A stretch of DNA of 64,000 nucleotides from Rubrivivax sp. (lineage in GTDB: Bacteria > Pseudomonadota > Gammaproteobacteria > Burkholderiales > Burkholderiaceae_C), in assembly GCA_030681795.1 (NCBI GenBank), contig JAUXRG010000098.1, positions 100,732 to 164,731 on the forward strand, in the 5' to 3' direction. Positions 18,817 through 31,054 of the stretch are shown here, piece after piece. The notes beneath the pieces are model-generated. The model saw only the letters and a program-made list of their open reading frames with translations, did not search any database and was not told the origin of the DNA. The stretch's first letter is position 1. Each line of letters opens with the position of its first letter. The translations under genes were made by a program, and so were the position numbers.

Positions 18817-18860
18817 GCTTAAGCGAGAAGGCAGCCCTGCGCATTCAGAACGCTTAAGCG
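18817..18860. promoter_or_regulatory. Paired GCTTAAGC palindromes in divergent promoter region
   Basis: Two copies of the 8-bp palindrome GCTTAAGC, at 18817-18824 and 18852-18859, lie between the regulator and the methyltransferase gene. The second is part of a 10-bp palindrome CGCTTAAGCG. Their AT-centred sequence stands out against the GC-rich surroundings. They are candidate operator sites for the adjacent winged-helix regulator; binding is inferred only. Confidence 0.4.
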
Positions 18861-18903
18861 CCCCCCAAGGACAAGGGACAGGCGCGGCGTCCACAGTCCC
18901 CCC

Positions 18904-19674
18904 ATGGACGCGACCGCTGCCCACCTCGCCAGGGTGCCGCCCGGCACATGGGCGGGCCTCAAGCAGCGCAGCCAGGGGGCCCTGCGGCTGCGAGCCGGCC
19001 AGCGCGTGCTCGACCTGGGCTGCGGCGCGGCCACCGACACGCTGGCGCTGGGCCGCCGCGTGGGCCCGGCCGGCCAGGTGAGCGGCGTGGACTACGACGC
19101 CGGCGTGGTGCAGCAGGCGCGGGCGCGGGCGCTGGCCGAAGGCCAGGGCGGCTGGGTCTCGCACCACCATGCCAACGCCACCGCGCTGCCCTGGCCCGAG
19201 GGCGCCTTCGACGCCAGCCACTGCGTGGCCATGCTGCAGCACCTGCTCGAGCCCGACCGGGCGCTCGACGAATTGCTGCGTGTGACGCGCCGCGGCGGCC
19301 CGGTCGTGGTGGCCGATATCGACTGGGCCACGCTGAGCATCGAGTGCGGCGAGCCCGGGATCGAGCGCCGCCTGGTGCGCCACCGCATCGGTTTCGGAGT
19401 GCCCAACCCCCACGCCGGCCGCCGCCTGCACGGCCTGTTGTGGGCCCGTGGGTTGGAGCAGCTGCAATGCGAGATCTGGCCCCTGTGGGCCAGCGAGCTG
19501 GCCGCCGCCGATGAGCTGCTGCAGCGCCGCCAGCTCGAAGACGAGGCGCTGGCCGCCGGCGTGGTGGATGACCAGGACTTGCTGCGTTGGCGAGCCGCCC
19601 TGGCCCGCAGCAGCGCCACGCACGCCTTGTTCGTCAGCGTCAACGCCGTGCTGGTCAGCGGCCGCAAGCCTTGA
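18904..19674 (+). CDS. Class I SAM-dependent methyltransferase
   Basis: The 256-aa protein has a Rossmann methyltransferase fold. Motif I is 'VLDLGCGAATDTLALG', the acidic SAM-ribose position is in 'VSGVDYDAGVV', and a UbiE-like segment reads 'ALPWPEGAFDASHCVAMLQHL' followed by 'ELLRVTRRGGPVVVADID'. This resembles methyltransferases of small molecules such as quinones or secondary metabolites. The substrate is unknown. Its start faces the large regulator, so it is a likely regulatory target. It ends one base before the convergent nitroreductase. Confidence 0.9.
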   Translation: MDATAAHLARVPPGTWAGLKQRSQGALRLRAGQRVLDLGCGAATDTLALGRRVGPAGQVSGVDYDAGVVQQARARALAEGQGGWVSHHHANATALPWPEGAFDASHCVAMLQHLLEPDRALDELLRVTRRGGPVVVADIDWATLSIECGEPGIERRLVRHRIGFGVPNPHAGRRLHGLLWARGLEQLQCEIWPLWASELAAADELLQRRQLEDEALAAGVVDDQDLLRWRAALARSSATHALFVSVNAVLVSGRKP

Positions 19675-19675
19675 C

Positions 19676-20467
19676 TCAGGCGAGAAAGCCACGCGCCCGA
19701 AGCAGATCGCGCAGTGCCGCCGAATCCAGCGCGAACTGGTCGGGGTCGTACTTGATCTTGCTGGTATAGAACTGCGCCAGTGAAGTGATGCCGTGCTCGG
19801 CCCAGCGCTGCGCCATCCCTTCGCCGGCCGCCAGATAGCGCTCGCGGCCGCGGCGCTCGCGCTCGGCGAAGTCGGCATCGATAGCGGCCGGCGTGGGGCG
19901 CCGGTAGCGCTCGTCGTGGATCCACGCCGCCGGCGGCAGGCGGTCGCGCTGGGCCGGCGCTTCGGCGGGCCAGCCCACCACCATGCTGGTCGCGGGAAGG
20001 CAGTTCTCGGGCAGCTCCAGGAAGTCGGCAATGGCGCCCATCGAGTGCAGCGTGGTGCCCATGTAGCAGATGCCCAGGCCGTGCGACTCGAGCGCCAGCG
20101 CCGTGGTCTGCGCCAGGATGACGGCGTCGAACGAGGCCACGTGCCAGCTGATGAAGTCGGCAAAGCCGGGCCGCGCACCGCGCTGCGCCAGCCACTGCCG
20201 CGTGCGCCATGTATCGGCGCAGAAGGTCAGCACGAGCGGCGCCTGCAGCACCATCGGCTGCTCGAAGTGCAGCTCGTACAGGCGGCGCTTGCGCTCGGCG
20301 TCGCGGGTCTTGATGACCGAGACCATGTTGAGGTTGCCGCTGGAGGACGAACCGGCCAGTGAATCCTGCAGCACGCGGTCGACCAGTGCCGGTTCGATGG
20401 ATCGGCTTTCGAACTGACGGATCGAGCGATGCGCCTGCAGCAGGCGGGTCAGGTCGGTGGCGGTCAT
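19676..20467 (-). CDS. Nitroreductase-family flavoprotein
   Basis: This 263-aa FMN-dependent oxidoreductase starts with the flavin phosphate-binding 'HRSIRQFESRSIEPA' and contains 'SSSSGNLNMVSVI' and the C-terminal 'LESHGLGICYMGTTLHSM' typical of NfsA/FRP-like nitroreductases. Such enzymes use NAD(P)H to reduce nitro compounds or quinones. The ATG at 20467 is supported by the ribosome-binding site 'aaggag' 8 bases upstream; the frame upstream of it lacks homology. The start region is about 130 bp from the divergent glycine riboswitch. Confidence 0.9.
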   Translation of the reverse strand: MTATDLTRLLQAHRSIRQFESRSIEPALVDRVLQDSLAGSSSSGNLNMVSVIKTRDAERKRRLYELHFEQPMVLQAPLVLTFCADTWRTRQWLAQRGARPGFADFISWHVASFDAVILAQTTALALESHGLGICYMGTTLHSMGAIADFLELPENCLPATSMVVGWPAEAPAQRDRLPPAAWIHDERYRRPTPAAIDADFAERERRGRERYLAAGEGMAQRWAEHGITSLAQFYTSKIKYDPDQFALDSAALRDLLRARGFLA

Positions 20468-20598
20468 CGGGGCTCCTTGCGGAATGGCGGGCCGCGCATG
20501 ATGCCAAGGTCTGGCTCCCGAGGCCTGGCACCTGGCGAACCGCCCGTGTCGAACCGCCCGAGTCGAACCCCTGATGGCCGCTGATACACTGGCCAGCG

Positions 20599-20801
20599 TC
20601 AGGAGAGAGCTCCGCTCGCCGGGGCCGCCGAAGGCGCAGAGGCCACTTGCGTGGCGCTTCGAACGCTCAGGCAAAAGGACTGATTTTTTACCTCACTGGA
20701 GAGAGGTTGCCGAGCGCCAAGCGAGGCAGCCCACCGAAGGGGCAAGGCCTGCCGGTCCTCGCGGATGCGGCGGCGCTGAATCTCTCAGGTAAAGCGGACA
20801 G
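20599..20801 (+). promoter_or_regulatory. Tandem glycine riboswitch
   Basis: Two successive glycine aptamers lie in the leader of gcvT. The first (about 20599-20681) runs from 'ggagagagctcc' through 'gccgaaggcgca' to 'ctcaggcaaaaggac'. The second (about 20694-20801) runs from 'actggagagagg' through 'ccaccgaaggggcaa' to 'tctctcaggtaaagcggac'. Both show the conserved GGAGAG, CCGAAGG and CAGGnAAAnGGAC blocks of the family. In studied systems glycine binding turns on gcv expression. A 'tacact' box at 20585-20590 could be its promoter -10, but no good -35 is visible. Confidence 0.95.
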
Positions 20802-20814
20802 CGAGGGCCCCCGG

Positions 20815-20832
20815 TACACCGAATGCGGTGTA
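20815..20832 (+). promoter_or_regulatory. Hairpin between riboswitch and gcvT start
   Basis: The sequence 'tacaccg-aatg-cggtgta' forms a perfect 7-bp stem with a 4-base loop, between the second aptamer and the ribosome-binding site ('gaggag'). No T-run follows, so it is not a classical terminator. It may be part of the expression platform that exposes or hides the gcvT translation start. Confidence 0.45.
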
Positions 20833-20860
20833 TGCGTCGAAGCCCTTTGAGGAGTGCGCC

Positions 20861-22009
20861 ATGTCCGCCACCGAACAAGCCCCCTTGCAGCACACGCCGC
20901 TGCACGAACTGCACCTGCGCCTGGGCGCGCGCATGGTGCCCTTCGCCGGCTACGCCATGCCGGTGCAGTACCCCGCCGGCGTCATCGCCGAGCACAAGCA
21001 ATGCCGTGAATCGGCCGCGCTGTTCGACGTCTCGCACATGGGCCAGGTGCGGCTGGTGGGCAGCGATGCGGCCGCGGCGCTCGAGACCCTGGTGCCGGTG
21101 GATGTCGTGAACCTGGGCGAAGGCAAGCAGCGCTACGCCTTCTTCACCAACGCCAGCGGCGGGCTGCTCGACGACCTGATGGTCACGCGGCCCGCGGCCA
21201 ACGCGCGCGCCGCCTTCGGCGACCTCTTCCTCGTCGTCAACGCCGGCTGCAAGCAAGCCGACATCCGCCACCTGCAAACAAACATCGGCCACCGCTGCCA
21301 GGTGGTGCCCATGCCCGAGCGTGCGCTGCTGGCGCTGCAAGGGCCCAAGGCAGCGCGCGCGCTGGCCGAGCTCAACCCCTGCGTGGCCCAGCTCGTATTC
21401 ATGAGCGGGTGCGTGCTCGATCTGGTGGGTGTGCCCTGCTTCGTCACGCGCTCGGGCTATACCGGCGAAGACGGCTTCGAGATCTCGGTGCCGGCCGCCA
21501 CCGCGGTGACGCTGGCCGAGGCCCTGCTGGCGCGGCCCGAAGTCCAGCCCGCCGGCCTGGGCGCGCGCGATACGCTGCGCCTGGAGGCCGGCCTGTGCCT
21601 GTACGGCCACGATATCAATGAGACCACCAGCCCGGTCGAGGCCGGCCTGACCTGGGCGATCCAGAAGGTGCGCCGCCCCGGCGGCGCGCGCGAAGGCGGC
21701 TACCCGGGCGCGGCGGCGATCGCGGCGCACCTGGGCGGCTCTGCGCCGAGCAAGCGCGTCGGCCTGGTCGGCCTGGAGCGCGTGCCGGTGCGCGAAGGCA
21801 CCACCCTCTTCGATGCCCACGGCCACAAGCTGGGCACGGTGACCAGCGGCACGCTGGCGCCCACCGTGGACCAGCCCATCGCGATGGCCTACCTGCCCGT
21901 CGATCACGCCAGGCCGCAGCACGAGGTCTATGCCGAGGTGCGCGGCCGTCGGCTGCCGATGCGCGTGACGCCCATGCCTTTCCACCCCCACCATTACCAC
22001 CGCGGCTGA
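20861..22009 (+). CDS. gcvT: Aminomethyltransferase (glycine cleavage T protein)
   Basis: GcvT transfers the methylene group from H-protein-bound aminomethyl to tetrahydrofolate, releasing ammonia. The 382-aa product shows 'MVPFAGYAMPVQY' near the N-terminus, 'FDVSHMGQV', and the folate-site segment 'GLGARDTLRLEAGLCLYGHD'. The ATG at 20861 has the ribosome-binding site 'gaggag' and places 'LHELHLRLGARMVPF' as in the family; an upstream GTG at 20828 falls in the leader hairpin. It is the first gene of a riboswitch-controlled operon. Confidence 0.97.
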   Translation: MSATEQAPLQHTPLHELHLRLGARMVPFAGYAMPVQYPAGVIAEHKQCRESAALFDVSHMGQVRLVGSDAAAALETLVPVDVVNLGEGKQRYAFFTNASGGLLDDLMVTRPAANARAAFGDLFLVVNAGCKQADIRHLQTNIGHRCQVVPMPERALLALQGPKAARALAELNPCVAQLVFMSGCVLDLVGVPCFVTRSGYTGEDGFEISVPAATAVTLAEALLARPEVQPAGLGARDTLRLEAGLCLYGHDINETTSPVEAGLTWAIQKVRRPGGAREGGYPGAAAIAAHLGGSAPSKRVGLVGLERVPVREGTTLFDAHGHKLGTVTSGTLAPTVDQPIAMAYLPVDHARPQHEVYAEVRGRRLPMRVTPMPFHPHHYHRG

Positions 22010-22039
22010 AGCCACCACCCCCCCACAGGAGCCCGTCCG

Positions 22040-22414
22040 ATGACCACCATGTACACCCCCGATCACGAGTGGATCAACATCGAAGACCACGAAGCTGCCG
22101 TCGTCGGCATCACCCACCACGCGCAGGACGCACTGGGCGATGTGGTCTTCGTCGAACTGCCCGAAGTCGGCCGCACCTACAAGCAAGGCGAGGTCGCCGG
22201 GGTCGTCGAATCCGTCAAGGCCGCGGCCGACATCTTGATGCCCGTCACCGGCGAGGTGGTCGAGGTCAACGAGGCGCTGCGCGCCGACCCGGCCCTGGCC
22301 AACAGCGACCCACTGGGCAACGGCTGGTTCTTCAAGGTCCACGTGACGAAGATGGAAGAGTTCGACCAGCTGATGGACCCGCCCGCCTACGACAAGCTGC
22401 TCAAGACCCTCTGA
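22040..22414 (+). CDS. gcvH: Glycine cleavage H protein
   Basis: GcvH carries the aminomethyl group on a lipoyl arm between the P, T and L proteins. The 124-aa product has the lipoylated lysine in 'GVVESVKAAADILMPVTGEV' (Lys about 63). The C-terminal 'NGWFFKVHVTKMEEFDQLM' is also typical. A ribosome-binding site 'cacaggag' precedes the ATG. It lies 30 bp after gcvT and 56 bp before gcvP. Confidence 0.98.
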   Translation: MTTMYTPDHEWINIEDHEAAVVGITHHAQDALGDVVFVELPEVGRTYKQGEVAGVVESVKAAADILMPVTGEVVEVNEALRADPALANSDPLGNGWFFKVHVTKMEEFDQLMDPPAYDKLLKTL

Positions 22415-22470
22415 TCCGCTGACCCACTGACCCAAGGCGGCGACGCGCCCGCCCTGACCGGACCCTCCCC

Positions 22471-25449
<2,979 letters not shown>

Positions 25450-25518
25450 CGCCGCAAGTGAGGTGTCCGCGGGGTGCGATGGCCGCCCCGGCCGGACCAC
25501 AGCAAAAGGAGCAGCACC

Positions 25519-26784
25519 ATGGCAAGCAAGGTACTCGTTCTGGGCGACGGCACGGGCGGCTTGGTCGTCGCCAACCAGCTCGCCAAGGCGGCACGGCGCA
25601 AGGACCTGCCGCTCGAGGTGCGGCTGATCGGCAACTCACCGCTGCACACCTACCAGCCGGGGATGCTGTTCCTGCCGTTTCGCAAGCCGGGCTACCGCAC
25701 GCTGGCCGACATCCAGCGCAAGAACTCCGACTTCATCGGCCCCGGCGTCGAGTATCTGCGTGAAACCATCACTGCGATCGACACGCACGCGCGCACCGTG
25801 ACCACCGACCAGGGCCGCCACGGCTACGACTGGCTGGTGCTGGCCCTGGGTTGCCGCACGGTGGTCGATGCGATCGAAGGCCTGCCCGAGCGCTGGGGCA
25901 CGCGCGCACACGGTTTCTACACGCCGGACAGCGCACTGAAACTGGCCGCCGCGCTGGAGAAATTCGAGGGCGGCGACTTGCTCGTCGACATCGCCGAGAT
26001 GCCGATCAAGTGCCCGGTGGCGCCGCTGGAATTCGTCTGCCTGGTCGACGAATATCTGACGCAACGGGGCATCCGCTCGCGCACCAAGCTGACCCTGATG
26101 ACCCCGTTGAGCGGCGCCTTCACCAAGCCGGTGTGCAACGACTTGCTCACCGACATGCTGCTCGCCAAGGGCGTGGTGATCGTGCCGGACGCGCCGCTGG
26201 CCGAAGTCACCGACACGGAGGTCTCCTGCCCCGACGGCAAGACCGTGCCCTACGACCTGCTGGTCACGATCCCGCCGCACGAGGGTTCGGAGCTGATCGA
26301 CGACGCCGGCCTGGGAGACGGCCTGGGCTTCGGCCTGACCGACAAGCACACGCTGAAGTCGAGGAAGGCCGAACGCGTATTCCTGCTCGGCGACAACACC
26401 AACGTGCCGACCTCCAAGGCCGGCTCGGTGGCGCACTTCCAGGCCGACGTGGTGGTGCACAACCTGCTGCGTGAACTGGCCGGGGAGGCCGCCGAGCCAC
26501 TGGCCGACGGCCACGCCAACTGCTTCATCGAGACCGGCTTCGGCAAGGCGATCCTGGTGGACTTCAATTACGACATCCAGCCGGTTCCGGGCAAATTCCC
26601 GCTGCCCGGAATCGGCCCCATGACCTTGCTGAAAGAGACGCGCCTGAACCACCTCGGCAAGCTCGCCTTCAAGCCGATCTACTGGCATATGCTGCTGCCC
26701 GGCCGCGCCATCCCGCTGGTGGGTTCGCAGATGAGCCTGCGCGGCAAGCGCATGGACGTGCTGGCCGCACGCGGACACACCTAG
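25519..26784 (+). CDS. Sulfide:quinone oxidoreductase-like flavoprotein
   Basis: The 421-aa protein is a two-dinucleotide-binding flavoprotein of the SQR / type II NADH dehydrogenase family. The N-terminal FAD motif is 'VLVLGDGTGGLVVANQLA', and 'LLGDNTNVPTSKAGSVAH' is the second FAD-contact region. Cysteines in 'ALGCRTV', 'PIKCPVAPLEF' and 'HANCFIETG' are placed like the redox/polysulfide cysteines of SQR, so sulfide oxidation coupled to quinone reduction is the best guess. A ribosome-binding site 'aaaaggag' supports the ATG at 25519. Its place between gcvP and sdaA (6 bp upstream of the latter) is unusual. Confidence 0.8.
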   Translation: MASKVLVLGDGTGGLVVANQLAKAARRKDLPLEVRLIGNSPLHTYQPGMLFLPFRKPGYRTLADIQRKNSDFIGPGVEYLRETITAIDTHARTVTTDQGRHGYDWLVLALGCRTVVDAIEGLPERWGTRAHGFYTPDSALKLAAALEKFEGGDLLVDIAEMPIKCPVAPLEFVCLVDEYLTQRGIRSRTKLTLMTPLSGAFTKPVCNDLLTDMLLAKGVVIVPDAPLAEVTDTEVSCPDGKTVPYDLLVTIPPHEGSELIDDAGLGDGLGFGLTDKHTLKSRKAERVFLLGDNTNVPTSKAGSVAHFQADVVVHNLLRELAGEAAEPLADGHANCFIETGFGKAILVDFNYDIQPVPGKFPLPGIGPMTLLKETRLNHLGKLAFKPIYWHMLLPGRAIPLVGSQMSLRGKRMDVLAARGHT

Positions 26785-26790
26785 GCGCGC

Positions 26791-28242
<1,452 letters not shown>

Positions 28243-28372
28243 GCCGGGACACGAGGGCGCGCCCGCGCGCCGCCTGCGGCCGCGCCTCAAGCGGAGCCGG
28301 GCGAGGCCGATAAACCCGGGGAGATGCCCAAGCCACCCGGTGCGGGCTGCACGCTCATGCCGCTGCGCCCCG

Positions 28373-29362
28373 ATGTCCGTACCGCCCACCCCCGCCCGCC
28401 CGCCCCCTTTGCCCCGCCACAAGCTCACGGCGCTGGGCGTCGTGGGGGCGCTCATCGTGGCGCTGCCCCTGGTGCAGGTGCTGCGCTACCAGAACGCCGA
28501 ATTGCGTGCCGTGCTCAGCGAGCGCGCCGCGGTCGACCCCGTGGCGCGGGCCGTGGCGGTGCAGCGTGGGCTGCTGGCACACCGCGACGTGGCCGCACAG
28601 GTGCTGCGCGGCCACCAGGCACTGGAGCCCGAGCGCCGGCTGCGCCAAGGCGAGGTGGACGACCGCCTCGCCTCGCTCTCGCTGGCGCTGGCCAGCGGCC
28701 ACTGGGAGAGCGCCCTCCAGGAAGCCAAAGCACTTTACGAGGACTGGTCGCGGCTCTCGCGCCAGGTGCTCGCACGCGGTGTCAACGCCACCGAGAGCGA
28801 CCAGGCGCACCGCCTGCTCGTCGAACAGACCCTGCAGGTCATCGACCTGGTGGCCGTGGCGTTGGCGCCCGACGGCTCCGGCGCGCCCGGCGGGCCGGCC
28901 TCTCGCGCGGCGCTGGCGCTGCCGTCCCTGACCTGGCGCATCGCCGCGTTGACCGACGGCAACCCTGACGCAGACGCACGTGCCGCAGCCAGCACCGCGC
29001 TGCAAGCGCAACTCCAGCGCGTCGAGCGGGCCCAGGAGGCTCGCGCCGCCGCCCTGACCCGGCGTGCGGACGCCATCGAACTCGAGCGCAGCGCCTTGCT
29101 CACCGCGCTGGCCGCGCTGCTCGGCGCGGCCGGCGTGCTGGTCAGGCGCATCGGGCGCGCCCTGCGCCAGCGGCAGGCGGGGGCCGCCCCAGCGCCGGCG
29201 GTCGACCTGCCGCCGCACTCGCAGCCGCTGGCGCCACCGCAGCCCGCCGGGCACAGCGAAGCGGGTCATCTGCTGCGGCGCCTGCGCGAACGACGCGACG
29301 GCTCGCCCGCGCCCGCGCCCGCTCGCGCCGAGCCCAGCGCCACCCTGCCACCCGAGGAGTGA
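28373..29362 (+). CDS. Two-helix membrane protein with extracytoplasmic helical domain
   Basis: I do not recognise this 329-aa protein. After a proline-rich N-terminus it has a membrane segment ('LTALGVVGALIVALPLVQVL', residues about 18-37), then about 200 mainly helical residues rich in Ala, Arg and Leu, and a second membrane segment ('ALLTALAALLGAAGVLV'). A proline-rich cytoplasmic tail follows. The layout resembles the sensor part of chemoreceptors or histidine kinases without an output domain. The ATG at 28373 puts the first helix at the usual distance. It follows sdaA by 130 bp in which I see no other gene. Confidence 0.6.
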   Translation: MSVPPTPARPPPLPRHKLTALGVVGALIVALPLVQVLRYQNAELRAVLSERAAVDPVARAVAVQRGLLAHRDVAAQVLRGHQALEPERRLRQGEVDDRLASLSLALASGHWESALQEAKALYEDWSRLSRQVLARGVNATESDQAHRLLVEQTLQVIDLVAVALAPDGSGAPGGPASRAALALPSLTWRIAALTDGNPDADARAAASTALQAQLQRVERAQEARAAALTRRADAIELERSALLTALAALLGAAGVLVRRIGRALRQRQAGAAPAPAVDLPPHSQPLAPPQPAGHSEAGHLLRRLRERRDGSPAPAPARAEPSATLPPEE

Positions 29363-29456
29363 ACCTCGGGGCACGGGCGCCTTTTGCATTGGGTTTACAC
29401 CTCCGATACAAATCCAACGTACATCCTGTCATCATTCGATGAGAGGATGAGGCGCC

Positions 29457-29656
29457 ATGGAACTCAAGACCGCGCGGCTGACCGTACTGATCGATCCGGC
29501 CAAGAAGCGCGCCTTCGAGGCCTTGTGCGCGCGCAGGACGTCACACCCTCGCAGGTCGTGCGGCAGTTGATCCGTGACTACCTGCAACGCCACGGCGTGC
29601 CCTGGGTGCCCAGCGGCCTGGTCGAAGCCGGCCCCGAAGAGACGCCCCCCCAGTAA
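29457..29656 (+). pseudogene. Ribbon-helix-helix protein gene with internal frameshift
   Basis: From ATG 29457 the frame reads 'MELKTARLTVLIDPAKKRAF...' and stops early. From about 29527 the frame +2 continues the same fold, 'QDVTPSQVVRQLIRDYLQRHG', to a stop at 29654-29656. Joined, the two parts give a CopG/Arc-like ribbon-helix-helix protein of about 66 residues. The break falls in 'gtgcgcgcgcagg', an alternating GC run, and one missing base would explain it. This is either a real inactivating mutation or a sequencing error. A ribosome-binding site 'gaggatgagg' precedes the ATG, so the gene was functional recently. Confidence 0.65.
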
Positions 29657-29676
29657 AACCCCAAAGGAGAGACCCG

Positions 29677-30255
29677 ATGAATGTCCAGACCCTCAGCCCC
29701 TTGTTGGTGGCCCTGGTCCTTGCAGCCTGCAGCAGCACCAAGCTGCCGGATGCCGCACCGGCGGCGCCGACGCGCGGCGCCACCGCCGCCCCCGCGACGA
29801 CGCCCGCCCCCGCTGCAGCCACGACCGGCGGCGCACCTTCGGGCACGGTTCAATCGAACGCCACCGCTGCGGCCGCAGCCGCCGCAGCTGCGGCAGCCGC
29901 AGCGGCCGCCGGGATCCCCAGCCAGCGCGTGGTCTATTTCGATTTCGACAGCTTTGCCATCACCGCCCCCGCCGCGGCGACGCTGGAAGCCCACGGCAAG
30001 GCGCTGAGCACACGCAAGAGCGAGCGCGTGCGCCTGGAGGGCCATGCCGACGAGCGCGGCGGGCGTGAATACAACCTGGCCCTGGGCCAGAAGCGCGCCG
30101 AGGCGGTGCGCAAATCGCTGGTGCTTCTGGGCGCCGGTGAGGCCAGCCTGGAAGCGGTGAGCTTCGGCAAGGAAAAGCCGGTGGACCCCGGCCACGACGA
30201 AGCGGCCTGGGCCAAGAACCGCCGCGTCGAGCTCAAGTACAGCAGCGCGCGCTGA
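29677..30255 (+). CDS. Pal-like OmpA-family lipoprotein
   Basis: The 192-aa product is an outer-membrane lipoprotein with a peptidoglycan-binding OmpA domain. The lipobox is 'LVLAACSS' (Cys about 18). A low-complexity Ala/Pro/Thr linker with a run of about 15 alanines follows. The OmpA_C domain spans about residues 85-190 with 'VYFDFDSFAIT', 'LEGHADERGGREYNLALGQKRAEAV' and 'NRRVELKY'. Asp and Arg needed to hold meso-diaminopimelate are present. It looks like Pal, but there is no tol gene here and the long Ala linker is unusual. A strong ribosome-binding site 'aaaggagag' precedes the ATG. Confidence 0.85.
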   Translation: MNVQTLSPLLVALVLAACSSTKLPDAAPAAPTRGATAAPATTPAPAAATTGGAPSGTVQSNATAAAAAAAAAAAAAAAGIPSQRVVYFDFDSFAITAPAAATLEAHGKALSTRKSERVRLEGHADERGGREYNLALGQKRAEAVRKSLVLLGAGEASLEAVSFGKEKPVDPGHDEAAWAKNRRVELKYSSAR

Positions 30256-30352
30256 AGCGACATCGGGGCGGCTGGCGGGTCGCCCGCGCCTCAGCACACC
30301 GCGGGTGAGCGCGGGCGAGTCGCGCCACGGCGGGATCGGATGCGTTCGCCTC

Positions 30353-31036
30353 TCAGCGGTCTTTCGTCTCGTCAGTGCGGGGAAACCATCGCTCCAGCAG
30401 TGCCGCGGCGCGGTCGCGACCGCCGATGCCGAAGGCCAGCGCCAGTGCCAGCACGACGCCGGTGAGCAGGATCAGGAAGGTCTGCTGCACCAGGCCGCCA
30501 CCGATATCGACGTGGTCGATCGCGATGAGCAGCACGAAGGTGACGATCGCGTACTTTGCGACACCCGCCAGCAGTTCCGCATCCCCGATGCCGACATTGC
30601 GGCAGTAGGTCAGCACCGACTGGCCGACGAAGCGCGCGAAGTACAGGCCGAACACGAGCACCAGCAGGCCCACCATGAGCTTGGGCAGGAATAGCAGCAC
30701 CCGACCGAGCAGCTCCGTCACCTGGGTCAGGCCCAGGCCGTTGAAAGCAACGATGAGTGCACCCAGCACCACCAGCGCATAGACGAACAGGCCAAACAGA
30801 TCGGTCGTGTCCCGGCGCGTGCCGCCCTGCTGCAAAAAGGCATCGACCCCGGCACGTTCGGTGAGCACGTGGAAGTTGAGCGCGCGCAACGCGCGCACGG
30901 CGCCGAAGCGCAGCGCCTTGGCCAACAGCCAGCCGACCAGGACGATGGCCATTGCGACGCCCAGGCGAGGCAGGTAGGCGCCGATCTCGACCAGGAAGGC
31001 CCGCAGCGGTTCGACCGCGATGTTCAGGGAATCCAT
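30353..31036 (-). CDS. Small mechanosensitive-channel-like membrane protein (TM_helix)
   Basis: This 227-aa protein has four to five hydrophobic segments ('LGVAMAIVLVGWLLAKAL', 'DLFGLFVYALVVLGALIVAF', 'LLGRVLLFLPKLMVGLLVLVFGLYFARFV', 'AIVTFVLLIAI' and 'FLILLTGVVLALALAFGIGG'). The pattern fits the TM_helix repeat proteins related to MscS-type channels, but no cytoplasmic MscS beta domain is present. The ATG at 31036 has 'ggag' upstream and is preferred to an earlier in-frame start. It begins 18 bp after the end of the treS gene on the same strand, so it is probably co-expressed and linked to osmotic stress. Confidence 0.8.
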   Translation of the reverse strand: MDSLNIAVEPLRAFLVEIGAYLPRLGVAMAIVLVGWLLAKALRFGAVRALRALNFHVLTERAGVDAFLQQGGTRRDTTDLFGLFVYALVVLGALIVAFNGLGLTQVTELLGRVLLFLPKLMVGLLVLVFGLYFARFVGQSVLTYCRNVGIGDAELLAGVAKYAIVTFVLLIAIDHVDIGGGLVQQTFLILLTGVVLALALAFGIGGRDRAAALLERWFPRTDETKDR

Positions 31037-31054
31037 AAATTCTCCAGGCAAGAG

